From the NCBI GenBank assembly GCA_012515455.1, contig JAAYYJ010000363.1, positions 1 through 8,177 of the forward strand: a stretch of DNA of 8,177 bases, written 5' to 3'. The translations under genes were made by a program, and so were the position numbers. Each line of letters opens with the position of its first letter. The first letter of the stretch is position 1. Shown here piece by piece: positions 1 to 6,878 of the stretch. The notes under the pieces are model-generated. The model was given only the letters and a program-made list of their open reading frames with translations. It had not been told where the DNA came from and did not search any database. This DNA comes from Oligosphaeraceae bacterium. GTDB taxonomy: Bacteria; Verrucomicrobiota; Lentisphaeria; Oligosphaerales; Oligosphaeraceae.

Positions 1-381
1 GCTCAGGCGGATAGTTATTTCCCCTGAGGCGTAATCGATGCATCCCTGCAGCGGTACCGCAGCACCGGTAAAGTGGAGGTCGACCCGGCCGATGGGGACA
101 CGCTGCGGCCTGAGGAGCGGACCGTCGGCTTTTTGGCGGCAGAAGAGAGAGTTGATTTCCTTGCCGAAGCCGTGTTCCTGGCTGAACTGCACGAAGTCCT
201 GGTAAGTCTGCCCGGGCAGGAGCTGTTCGCCGCCGCGGTGGTCCCAGCAGTCAGAGCGCCCCAAAGTCAGGCAGAGGGCGTTATTGCCCCAGACCTGGCA
301 GCCGAAATTGCCGTTCCCCATCACCATTCCGCAGTGAGGCCGCGGCAGCGGGAAGTCCAGGGTGAATTTTTCCATTGACAT
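1..381 (-). CDS. Six-hairpin (GH95-like) glycosidase, N-terminal part, cut by window edge
   Basis: Only the first 127 codons lie in the window; the frame is open to base 1 and continues beyond it. Residues 19-32 contain MGNGNFGCQVWG, followed by LTLGRSDCWDHRGG. This matches the layout of the N-terminal beta-sandwich of GH95-type enzymes (an IGNGRLGAMVFG-like motif, then an LNxDxLW-like motif). The expected full protein is several hundred residues, with an (alpha/alpha)6 barrel not seen here, so the catalytic residues cannot be checked. There is no signal peptide, suggesting a cytoplasmic enzyme acting on imported oligosaccharide. The ATG at 381 is chosen because AAGGA lies 5 nt upstream and overlaps the previous stop codon region; ATG 375 is an alternative with poorer spacing. 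Only 10 bp separate it from the upstream permease gene, so the two are almost certainly co-transcribed. The family call is moderately firm; the substrate is unknown. Confidence 0.72.
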   Translation of the reverse strand, partial: MSMEKFTLDFPLPRPHCGMVMGNGNFGCQVWGNNALCLTLGRSDCWDHRGGEQLLPGQTYQDFVQFSQEHGFGKEINSLFCRQKADGPLLRPQRVPIGRVDLHFTGAAVPLQGCIDYASGEITIRLS

Positions 382-391
382 AGCGATCCTT

Positions 392-2542
392 TTACTTCAT
401 GCTGGGAATGATAATGCCCCGCAGGATAATTTTCTGACAGGAGATAAAGACCAGCATTGTCGGGATGGAGGTCAGGACGAATCCGGCGCTGACCACCCAC
501 GGCATCAGCCGCCACCAGATGCTGGCCTGGTACATCCAGACCGCGATGGTCCACATCTCTTTATCCTGGCAGATAATCAGCGCCCATTCCCAGCCGTTGT
601 AAGCGGCCACGAAAGCATTAAGGGTGTTGATCGCCAGAATAGGCTTCACCAGGGGCATGGCCACGATGCGGAATATCTGCAGTTCCGAGGCACCGTCGAT
701 GGTCGCGGCCTCGAACAGCTCCATGGGCAGGCTGTCGAAGAATCCCTTCAGGATGAAGATCGCCATGCCGTTGGCGGCGCCGGGGAGGATCAGGGCCAGA
801 TAGGTGTTGAGCAGCCCCAGGTCCCGCATCAGCAGGTAGGCCGGGATGGCTGAGACCATGGCCGGGAAGGCCATGGTAGCCAGCAGAAACACCAGAATCT
901 GATTGCCGAATTTTAGGTTGAAGCGGCTGAGCGCATACGCGGCCATGGGGTTTATGGTCAGGGTGCAGAGTATGGTCAGGGTGATCAGAACCAGGGTGAC
1001 CACGATGGCATTGCCGTTGAAGAGCATGTAATTCATGACCATCTTGTAGTTGTCCAGAACGGGCAGGAAGGTCATGGCCCGGCCGTTGTTGCGGAAGGTC
1101 TGGGCATAAGCTTCGGCGAAAGGTGGGAAGGCGCAGTTCCAGTGCGGCAGATTCCAGCCATAAGCCTGATTAACGGCCTCCAGGGTGGGGTATTTTTGCC
1201 GCAGAAAAGCCTGGAAGGCGATTTCCGAGGAGTGGAATTGCTTGTGCTCGAGGGGGAGGCTGCGGACGAAATTCTTCCACAGGTCGCGGCGGTTCTGCTC
1301 TTCCCGGGTGGAGCCGGCGGCGGGGGTGCTGGAGAGCTTGAGCTGGCTCCAGTCCTGGTAGCTGGTGCCAAGGAGCTTGTTCAAGGAGCGCAGATGCCGG
1401 ATTTTGGCTTGGGTGAACTGCTGGAAATTCTGTTCCAGTGCGGGGGTGACGGTAAGGGAAATCAGGCGCAGCGGGTAGCGTTCCTGGCAGAAATTCCGCC
1501 AGTGCTTCTGCAGTTCGTTGGGGTATTCCGGGGGGAGCGGGAAAGGTGTTTCTGCCAGACAGGGGAATATGGTACCGGCGCAGGCGTTATATTGGGCGAT
1601 GGTCAGCTTCTGGCCGTTGTATTGTGCAGCGACCTCTTCGGAACCAAGGTAGCTGTACCAGGCGCTGCGCAAAGGGAAGGGAATCTTCGGCGAAGCCGGC
1701 AGCTGCGTTTTTTTGAATTCCAGCCACAGACTCTGCAGTTCCGGCGGGGCGCTGCTGCTGACAGGAAAGAGGTCCTGGCCGGGATAGCCTCTCTGGAGGA
1801 GGAATTTCCGCCAGAGTCTTTTGCTTCCTGGCGTGAAGGCGTATGCGGCAGCGGCCTCCTTGAAGCGGTTGTAGGCTTGCATTTTCGGATGCTCGGCATC
1901 GGGGAACCAGCTTTGGAAATCGAGCGGGTAACGCATTTCGACATTGAAATTGATGCTGTAGAAGGTCTCGAAAGGCACTCCCCATTGCTGTCCCAGCAGT
2001 TTCAGCGCCTCCCGGTGCAATTCCGCACGGCTGAGTTTTTTCTGCGGCTCCTGCTGGCGGTATTGGGCGCAGGATTCCTCGATCAGGAACGCAATGACCT
2101 GAATTGGCGGGGCATAGATTTGGCAGTCTTCGAGCGGGTAGGTATGGTTGAATTCGGCATAATCCGCGGCTGCCGCGGGACTGTCGAGAGACAGGTATTC
2201 CTGGGCAAAGGAATCGATGCCGGGCTGGTCCTGGCCGATGGCAGTCCACGAAGACCAATGTTCGGGCAGGTTGGGGAAATAGGCCTGGAACTGCCTGGTC
2301 CAGTTGCGGTAGAGGTTAAAGTATGGCACCAACGCTTTGACATAACGGTCTTCCCGGGACCAGAGATAGCGCGGCAGCGGGCTGAAGCGGTCGTAGTCGA
2401 AATCATTGGCGGCGCTGCCGCTGAGGGTGATCAGGAATGGCACCACCATGGTGATACCCATCAGAGTGAGTGACAGGTAAATGCACAGCATGATCAGCCG
2501 GTTTTTCAGGGTTTTTCGACCGATGTCAGCGATCAGGCTCAT
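392..2542 (-). CDS. Carbohydrate ABC transporter permease, MalG type, with about 465-residue extracytoplasmic insert
   Basis: This is an inner-membrane permease of the MalG (CUT1) type, 716 residues against a usual 270-300. TM1 is at about 17-40. The core resumes with TM helices near 510-532, 546-572, 580-600, 633-657 and 681-702. The ATPase-docking EAA loop is at 611-630 (EAATIDGAS, then a conserved P at 630). The extra length lies between TM1 and TM2 (about 42-505), where MalG has only a short periplasmic loop, so the insert should sit outside the membrane next to the binding protein. It is rich in W, F, Y and P and holds degenerate modules of the form LN..LGTSYQDW (387-398) and FLRQKYPTLEAVNQAYG (446-462) then W468. 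Similar wording is seen around substrate domains of GH42-like proteins, but homology is not shown. The gene starts 56 bp after the upstream fusion gene and ends 10 bp before the glycosidase. No clear Shine-Dalgarno precedes ATG 2542. No frameshift or stop interrupts it. Confidence 0.9.
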   Translation of the reverse strand: MSLIADIGRKTLKNRLIMLCIYLSLTLMGITMVVPFLITLSGSAANDFDYDRFSPLPRYLWSREDRYVKALVPYFNLYRNWTRQFQAYFPNLPEHWSSWTAIGQDQPGIDSFAQEYLSLDSPAAAADYAEFNHTYPLEDCQIYAPPIQVIAFLIEESCAQYRQQEPQKKLSRAELHREALKLLGQQWGVPFETFYSINFNVEMRYPLDFQSWFPDAEHPKMQAYNRFKEAAAAYAFTPGSKRLWRKFLLQRGYPGQDLFPVSSSAPPELQSLWLEFKKTQLPASPKIPFPLRSAWYSYLGSEEVAAQYNGQKLTIAQYNACAGTIFPCLAETPFPLPPEYPNELQKHWRNFCQERYPLRLISLTVTPALEQNFQQFTQAKIRHLRSLNKLLGTSYQDWSQLKLSSTPAAGSTREEQNRRDLWKNFVRSLPLEHKQFHSSEIAFQAFLRQKYPTLEAVNQAYGWNLPHWNCAFPPFAEAYAQTFRNNGRAMTFLPVLDNYKMVMNYMLFNGNAIVVTLVLITLTILCTLTINPMAAYALSRFNLKFGNQILVFLLATMAFPAMVSAIPAYLLMRDLGLLNTYLALILPGAANGMAIFILKGFFDSLPMELFEAATIDGASELQIFRIVAMPLVKPILAINTLNAFVAAYNGWEWALIICQDKEMWTIAVWMYQASIWWRLMPWVVSAGFVLTSIPTMLVFISCQKIILRGIIIPSMK

Positions 2543-2598
2543 GGTGGCGCTTTCTGAAGAGTAACTGCAGGGCAGGGTGATGGCGGGACGCTTCGGGG

Positions 2599-5274
2599 TC
2601 AGTTGGCAGCGCGTTTGTATTCCACCTTGGACAGAAATCGGATCTGGATATAGGTCATGCCAATCAGGAAGGTCCCCAGCAGGCAGGCCATGGCGGTGGC
2701 CATGCCGAAGCGCAGATTCATGTAGGCCTCCTGCCAGATTTTCAGTCCGATGACGGTGGTGGCTTGTCCTGGTCCGCCGAAAGTCATCAGGAAGATATTG
2801 CCCATATTCTGGAAAGTAGCAATAAAGGTCCCGACGAAGCTGATGATAATCAGTGGCAGCAGGGTGGGCAGGGTGATGTGCAGCAGCTTCGCCCGGAAGC
2901 CGGCGCCATCCAGGTCAGCGGCCTCATAGAGGTCCGGCGGGATGGAGTGCAGGGCGGCCAGATACAGCAGGCTGGACATACCCATTGAGGCCCAGACCGT
3001 GGGGATGATGCAGCAGATCATGGCCAGGGCGGGGTCCTCCAGCCAGGACTGGACCGGGATATTGACTCCGGGCAGATAGTTCAAGCAGGCGATCAGCTGG
3101 TTGAAGAATCCGGCCGGGGTGGGGTTGTACATCAGTTTCCACATCAGGGCGATGACCAGTCCGCTGGTCATCTGCGGCAGGAAGAACAGGGTGCGGAAAA
3201 AAATCCGGCAATGTTTGATTTCGGTCAGCATCACCGCCAGGATGATGGGGGTGGTGAATGCCAGGAGGATGTTCAGGAAGACGAAGTAGCAGGTCCTAAG
3301 GATGCTCAGCCAGAAGCTTTTGTCGAGGCACAGATGGATGAAGTTGTCCAAACCGAGCAGGCGCGAGTCTCCTGTCACCTTGTAGTCCTGGAAAGCCATG
3401 AGCAGTCCGCGCGCCAACGGGTAGTACCGCCAGAGCAAAATCAGCAGCAGCGCGGGCAGGATCAGCAATGCTGGTAGATATCCGCTGTAGACTGAGCGCA
3501 CACTGCCGCGCATGCTCGCAGTGCGGTTCCGCAGGAAGGATTTAACGATCAGGCACAGCATGGCGGCGAAGGCGCTGGCCAGGACAGCGAAAGCCGCCCA
3601 GGCCCAAGGACGGTACCGGGCCAGGACCTCTTCGGGCAGGTCATACATCAAGCCGGAATTGGCGTTGCGGTTCACCGAACGCAGGGCTGAGCGGAAATCG
3701 AAGTTCTCGCCATTGGCACCGAGCATAATGCCCAGGCATTCCTGCTGTAGCGCGATATCAATCAGGTACCAGTGCCCGGACCAGGGCTCAGTATAGGCCT
3801 TGATCACCCCGGAGTCAAGAGATTGAAAATTTTTCTGCAGCGCCATTGGGATGTCCCGGATGTACTCATCGTATCCGAGGCGGTGGAGGTCCTTGGGGGG
3901 GACGAATCTCCCCAGCCCTTCCAGGACCATCGATTCGAAGTCCGAGTTGACGATGTTCTGGTCGTGGATGGCCAGGAGCGTCTTCCAGATCGCATCGCGT
4001 TCAGGCTTGGGCCGTTCGGCGACCCCGGTGTACATGACGGCGTAGTGATTCTGGGTCTGGATGTTGCGCCGTCCGGCGGGTCCGGGAGCGGCGGGGTAGG
4101 GGAACCAGCTGAGCAGTTGCGGGTCGAGGTTCAGCCCGGAGCCGACATCGCGCAGGTTGTTGGCCATGTCTATGACCATGGCCACTTCGCCGCGGCTGAG
4201 CAGGTCTGAGGCACCCTCGCCGCGCTGGCCGCTGATGCTGCGGGCGGCTCCGGTGACCACCTCGGCCGGGTGGTACTGCCAGCCGGCGGCCCGGGCCTGT
4301 TCCAGACTCATGGGCCGGCCTTGAAAATTGACCCACTTCTCCCAACGCAGGCGATAGAGGAACTCCAGTGCGGCGATTGCCTCCGGGGAATCGAAATTGC
4401 AGCGCCAATCTGCGGGCACGGTGCTGAGGTCTTCGCCCTCCGGGGTCAGGAACGCATTTTCGTGCTGCGGGAAGGTGTACACGATGCCGGTGGTTGGGCT
4501 AGTTTTTTTCTGCACCACCGGTTCACCGCCGGCGCTGAAGACCCAGGGCAGGAATTTGTATCCGTTGGCGGGGATGCAGATGCCGCGTTGGCCCTGCTGG
4601 GTGATAGCTCCGGGGATGCGCTTGTTGGTATCGGTGAGTTTTTGGCACCAGGAGAGCAGTTCATCCCAGTCCTGAGGTGGAGCATTGGGGTCCAGTCCGG
4701 CCGCTTCGACCATATCGATGCGGTAAATAATGGCCATAAAGTACTGCATGGGCTGGGGCAGGCCATAGACCTTACCGTCCATGGTCGCGACATTGCGCAG
4801 TACTGGAGGGATTTTCTTCCATCCCTCCCAGATGGCTTCCTCGTCATCAATCACGCCGTTGCGGTTGTGATCTTCACCGATCCATTCATTCAAGGGATAC
4901 AGGAAGCCCTGTTTAATTTCGTTGCGGATCAGGTGGAACCAGCTCTCGCCGATATCCGGCGCGGTATTGCCCGCGATGGACATCATCAGGCCGGATTTCC
5001 CTCCCGGCAGGGTAATGCCGCCCCATTTTTCAATCTGCAAGGACGGGTCTGCAGCCATCAACCGGGTCAGATGCCGGGTGTAGGCGTGATTGAGGTTGTT
5101 GGGCTCAAAGAACCGTGTCACTTTAATGACAGTGGGACGGGACTGGACGCTGACAGCTTCCGAGCGGGCCGAGGCAGTCAGCGGCAAAGTCAGGAGCAGG
5201 GACAGGCAGAGCAACAGACCTCGCAGAGATATTTCAGGATGCGAGACAGCATTCATAGGGCAGCGGTTAACCAT
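2599..5274 (-). CDS. Fusion of extracellular sugar-binding protein and MalF-type ABC permease
   Basis: This 891-residue protein joins two normally separate CUT1 transporter subunits. Residues 1-36 are a signal peptide (hydrophobic LLLCLSLLLTLPLT, cleavage likely after TASA). Residues about 48-540 form a family-1 type solute-binding domain, with phrases such as NTAPDIGESW, DGKVYGLPQPMQY and SRGEVAMVIDMANN. A canonical EF-hand loop, DHNRNGVIDDEE, is at 135-146. A TM helix at about 556-578 tethers the domain. Six permease helices follow at about 598-616, 655-683, 693-713, 749-771, 804-825 and 855-876. The EAA loop starts at YEAADLDGAG (783-792), and the MalF-type GGPG motif is at 833-836. Binding protein and channel are thus fixed at 1:1. 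It is the first gene of the operon, and the MalG partner follows. ATG 5274 is chosen over the adjacent TTG 5277; ATG 5256 also leaves a good signal peptide. None has a clear Shine-Dalgarno. The substrate is unknown, probably an oligosaccharide. Confidence 0.92.
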   Translation of the reverse strand: MVNRCPMNAVSHPEISLRGLLLCLSLLLTLPLTASARSEAVSVQSRPTVIKVTRFFEPNNLNHAYTRHLTRLMAADPSLQIEKWGGITLPGGKSGLMMSIAGNTAPDIGESWFHLIRNEIKQGFLYPLNEWIGEDHNRNGVIDDEEAIWEGWKKIPPVLRNVATMDGKVYGLPQPMQYFMAIIYRIDMVEAAGLDPNAPPQDWDELLSWCQKLTDTNKRIPGAITQQGQRGICIPANGYKFLPWVFSAGGEPVVQKKTSPTTGIVYTFPQHENAFLTPEGEDLSTVPADWRCNFDSPEAIAALEFLYRLRWEKWVNFQGRPMSLEQARAAGWQYHPAEVVTGAARSISGQRGEGASDLLSRGEVAMVIDMANNLRDVGSGLNLDPQLLSWFPYPAAPGPAGRRNIQTQNHYAVMYTGVAERPKPERDAIWKTLLAIHDQNIVNSDFESMVLEGLGRFVPPKDLHRLGYDEYIRDIPMALQKNFQSLDSGVIKAYTEPWSGHWYLIDIALQQECLGIMLGANGENFDFRSALRSVNRNANSGLMYDLPEEVLARYRPWAWAAFAVLASAFAAMLCLIVKSFLRNRTASMRGSVRSVYSGYLPALLILPALLLILLWRYYPLARGLLMAFQDYKVTGDSRLLGLDNFIHLCLDKSFWLSILRTCYFVFLNILLAFTTPIILAVMLTEIKHCRIFFRTLFFLPQMTSGLVIALMWKLMYNPTPAGFFNQLIACLNYLPGVNIPVQSWLEDPALAMICCIIPTVWASMGMSSLLYLAALHSIPPDLYEAADLDGAGFRAKLLHITLPTLLPLIIISFVGTFIATFQNMGNIFLMTFGGPGQATTVIGLKIWQEAYMNLRFGMATAMACLLGTFLIGMTYIQIRFLSKVEYKRAAN

Positions 5275-5559
5275 CAAGCAGGGGGAAGGGCAGGGTGTGC
5301 AGGGCTGAATTCACTGCAGCAGCTATACTCAGGATAAATGACATAAAATAATTCGGATTTGGCAAAAGCATAACCCGCAGGGGATTTTTTCTGGTCGTGT
5401 AATTTCCCATTAATGTGAGAAATCTGGTGTTGAGCACTTGATTGCTTTCAGATTGCCGTATGTAGTCCAGGCGTGAAATTGACCCATAACCGCTTGGGCG
5501 CCGGCAACGCCGCGCCCTGGAGTACTGCCGGGTGCTTGACCAACCCAACCATTTTGACC
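5275..5559. other. Upstream region of the transporter operon, no gene seen
   Basis: This stretch holds no convincing gene and must include the operon promoter, read on the minus strand. It is AT-rich around 5320-5420. A weak minus-strand candidate has TTATGC and TATTTT separated by 17 bp in the 5349-5377 area, but the match is too poor to call. A small GC hairpin sits at 5496-5517 (arms GGGCGC and GCGCCC). No riboswitch or clear operator was recognised. Confidence 0.4.
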
Positions 5560-5819
5560 AAGCTCTTTTTTCCGCACCAATCATCGACGCTGAACCATTT
5601 CCAGGGAGTGATGGCACTGCTGCCAAGCTCTTTTTTCCGCACCAACCATCGCCCCTGAACCGATTTGCGTGAGTGCTGGCACTGCTGCCATGCACTTTTT
5701 TCCGCACCAATCATCGCCCCTGAACCGATTTGCGTGAGTGCTGGCACTGCTGCCATGCACTTTTTCCCGCACCAACCATCGCCCCTGAACCATTTCCAGG
5801 GAGTGATGGCACTGCTGCC
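5560..5819. repeat. Four tandem 65-bp direct repeats
   Basis: Units are 5560-5624, 5625-5689, 5690-5754 and 5755-5819, each exactly 65 bp with no gaps. They share a T-run, then CCGCACCAA, ATCG, CTGAACC and a closing inverted repeat TGGCA-CTGC-TGCCA. Two positions vary in blocks. The leader is AAGCTC in units 1-2 and ATGCAC in units 3-4. The middle is CATTTCCAGGGAGTGATGG in units 1 and 4 and CGATTTGCGTGAGTGCTGG in units 2 and 3. As 65 is not a multiple of 3, any reading frame through it shifts from unit to unit, so it is not protein-coding. There are no unique spacers, so it is not CRISPR. The array lies 285-545 bp upstream of the operon start; its function is unknown. Confidence 0.97.
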
Positions 5820-5930
5820 ATATACTGTCATTCACTTCCATCTGCTGCTATCAACTTCTATCTGCTGCTATCAACTTCCATTTGCCGCTATCCGCTGTCA
5901 TCTACTGCCATCTGCTGCCATTAGCTCCCA
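5811..5930. repeat. Array of twelve degenerate 10-bp tandem repeats
   Basis: Read in steps of ten from 5811, every block is a variant of TCTGCTGCCA (for example TCTGCTGCTA, TCAACTTCTA, TCAACTTCCA, TCTACTGCCA), with the final CA/TA kept in register throughout. The first block (ACTGCTGCCA) overlaps the end of the last 65-bp repeat unit, so the decamer array looks like an outgrowth of that unit's end. A 10-bp period is close to one helical turn. Stops appear in most frames, and nothing suggests coding. Confidence 0.9.
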
Positions 5931-5968
5931 CTCGCGCGCGCGTCCAAACAGGGACGGAGGTCCCCCCA

Positions 5969-5991
5969 ATCGGTGGGTGGGCCCCACCGAT
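5969..5991. other. Perfect 9-bp stem hairpin
   Basis: Arms ATCGGTGGG (5969-5977) and CCCACCGAT (5983-5991) flank a 5-base loop. No T-run follows on either strand, so it is not a standard intrinsic terminator. It lies just beyond the decamer array and a short (CG)n run near 5933-5942. Confidence 0.6.
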
Positions 5992-6307
5992 AGAATCAAG
6001 GGCACGGGGCGAAAATTAGTGCTTGGGTCAATTTTGTCAAGGCGCACTTCAGCAATTGCATACAAATACCTTGTTCCCGGATACCTGCTTCCCAGTAAAG
6101 GACAAATAATCCCAGCCGCGGGAGTTGGTGAAATCGTTAATGTGCGAAGATTGGTGATGAAACTTAGGGAGGCCAACCGGTAATTGTGTTAATATGACCG
6201 AAACTCTTCTTTAGCAAAACTATTTTCACCATGCACACCGGAAGGCTGTACACTGTCTTTCTCCCGAGCCTAAACCCACCCTGGGCGGGGAAATAAGGCA
6301 CCAGGGG
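5992..6307. other. Intergenic stretch, nothing recognised
   Basis: About 315 bases with no supported gene, RNA or repeat. Open frames crossing it start inside the tandem repeats or run into the palindromic repeats and have no ribosome binding site or family resemblance. Confidence 0.5.
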
Positions 6308-6361
6308 CATCTGGAGTGCGAGAGCTTGCTCTCGCTTTGGCTGCGGCAGCTTGCTGCCGCA
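6308..6361 (+). repeat. Bipartite palindromic dispersed repeat, copy 1
   Basis: The copy begins CATCTGGAGT, followed by two palindromes joined by TTTGGC. The first has arms GCGAGAGC (6318-6325) and GCTCTCGC (6328-6335) around TT. The second has arms TGCGGCAGC (6342-6350) and GCTGCCGCA (6353-6361) around TT. The same GGAGTGCG start, double hairpin and TTTGG-like joint recur, inverted, at the insertion-sequence target and again near 8095. It resembles a REP doublet in form, with arm sequences that change between copies while pairing is kept. Confidence 0.85.
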
Positions 6362-6445
6362 GGGCAGATTGCGCTTCTGGCATTGGTTCTGTTGAGGAGG
6401 TGAGAGGGAGTTCTAGGGGGCGTGTTAGTTCTGGTGTGCGCCGGT

Positions 6446-6493
6446 GTGCGGGAGCATGCTCCCGCACTAAAAGCGGCGGCTTGCCGCCGCACT
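6446..6493 (-). repeat. Bipartite palindromic dispersed repeat, copy 2, split by the insertion sequence
   Basis: Read on the plus strand, palindrome arms GTGCGGGAGC (6446-6455) and GCTCCCGCAC (6458-6467) are followed by TAAAA. Arms GCGGCGGC (6473-6480) and GCCGCCGC (6483-6490) then lead to ACT. The copy is interrupted at the CT core (6492-6493) by the IS110 element and resumes at 7982 with CCAAATG. Joining the two sides gives CGCACTCCAAAT, the reverse complement of the ATTTGGAGTGCG that opens copy 3. Confidence 0.85.
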
Positions 6494-6495
6494 TG

Positions 6496-6501
6496 TATGT
6501 T
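6496..6501 (+). promoter_or_regulatory. -10 half of the circular-junction promoter (left end)
   Basis: TATGTT sits two bases inside the left end. In the linear copy no good -35 lies in place upstream. When the right and left ends join in a circle it would be 17 bp from TTGACT (7961-7966), giving a normal sigma-70-type promoter reading into the bridge RNA. Split junction promoters are known for IS110 elements; this instance is inferred from spacing and sequence. Confidence 0.7.
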
Positions 6502-6510
6502 ATGTCTTAG

Positions 6511-6583
6511 CCGAAGCTCCGCTCCGCGAGAATGGGTACCAGACTCGTCGGAGCGGAGTGGAGCTTCGGATTTTTCTTTTTTT
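6511..6583 (+). terminator. Terminator-like long hairpin with U-run in the left end
   Basis: The 5' arm (6511-6530: CCGAAGCTC, CGCTCCG, CGAG) pairs with CTCG (6544-6547), CGGAGCG (6549-6555) and GAGCTTCGG (6561-6569). That is about 20 bp, with a 1-nt and a 5-nt bulge on the 3' side. A T-rich run follows (6571-6583 and on to about 6599). In form it is an intrinsic terminator reading rightward, placed between the left end and the bridge RNA. It could block read-through from outside, or attenuate transcripts from the junction promoter. Confidence 0.7.
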
Positions 6584-6670
6584 GCTTCTTTTTTCTTTTG
6601 GTATCCGGCTGTCAGGTTATGCAAGTGCCACAAGGCCCTTGTAAAAGCAGCAGCTTGATATACGGTAAAA

Positions 6671-6850
6671 TGATTTTTCCGGGTCGCTCCCAGAAAAATC
6701 ACAGGGGAAAACAGCGCGTCGCCGCACTGGCACTTAAAGTGCGTTGTGGAGTATTGCGCGTTTTCCCCTGCTACCGTGCTTTCGAGGTCGAACATCATCT
6801 GGCGCTTAAAGCGCGTATGTTGCAAGTATGACCGTACGAAGCACATTTTT
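6671..6850 (+). ncRNA. IS110 bridge RNA (guide RNA for target and donor)
   Basis: The 5' stem-loop has arms TGATTTTTC (6671-6679) and GAAAAATCA (6693-6701), with inner GGG/CCC. The target-binding loop is closed by CAGGGGAAAA (6702-6711) with TTTTCCCCTG (6761-6770), then CGCG with CGCG. Its left guide, CGCCGCACT (6720-6728), is identical to the left flank plus core. Its right guide, TGTGGAG (6745-6751), pairs with CTCCAAA at 7980-7986 at 6 of 7 positions. The donor-binding loop is closed by GTGCTTTCG (6776-6784) with CGAAGCAC (6837-6844), and GGTC with GACC. Its left guide, ACATCATCT (6792-6800), is identical to the right end plus core. Its right guide, TTGCAAG (6820-6826), pairs with CTTGTAT of the left end at 6 of 7, counting one G-U. 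TTTTT (6846-6850) follows as a possible 3' end. The size, near 180 nt, matches the known IS621 bridge RNA. The exact 5' end is unknown; the transcript may begin near 6508. Confidence 0.9.
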
Positions 6851-6878
6851 ACTGTAGCACGGCAAGCAGGAGTTGCAA

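Noticed and set aside
1142..2473. 443-codon plus-strand open frame opposite the MalG gene
   Set aside because: It is a shadow of the recognisable permease on the other strand, with no motifs of its own.
4270..5337. 355-codon plus-strand open frame opposite the fusion gene
   Set aside because: It is antisense to the clear signal peptide and binding domain and has no recognisable features.
5560..5819. CRISPR array
   Set aside because: The whole 65-bp unit repeats without unique spacers, and there are no cas genes.
5267..5841. Overlapping minus-strand open frames of 86 to 147 codons
   Set aside because: They repeat the 65-bp units in shifting frames and do not look like protein.
5969..5991. 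Intrinsic terminator
   Set aside because: The stem is perfect, but no T-run follows on either strand and no gene ends nearby.
5665..6183. 172-codon plus-strand open frame across the repeats
   Set aside because: It starts with TTG inside the 65-bp array, has no ribosome binding site, and its sequence is an artefact of the tandem repeats plus unrelated downstream DNA.
6226..6846. 206-codon minus-strand open frame
   Set aside because: It crosses the element boundary, two palindromic repeats and the bridge RNA. Composition is low-complexity and there is no family resemblance.
6873..6878. TTG start for the transposase
   Set aside because: It directly abuts AGGAG, leaving no spacing; ATG 6879 has the proper 6-nt spacing.
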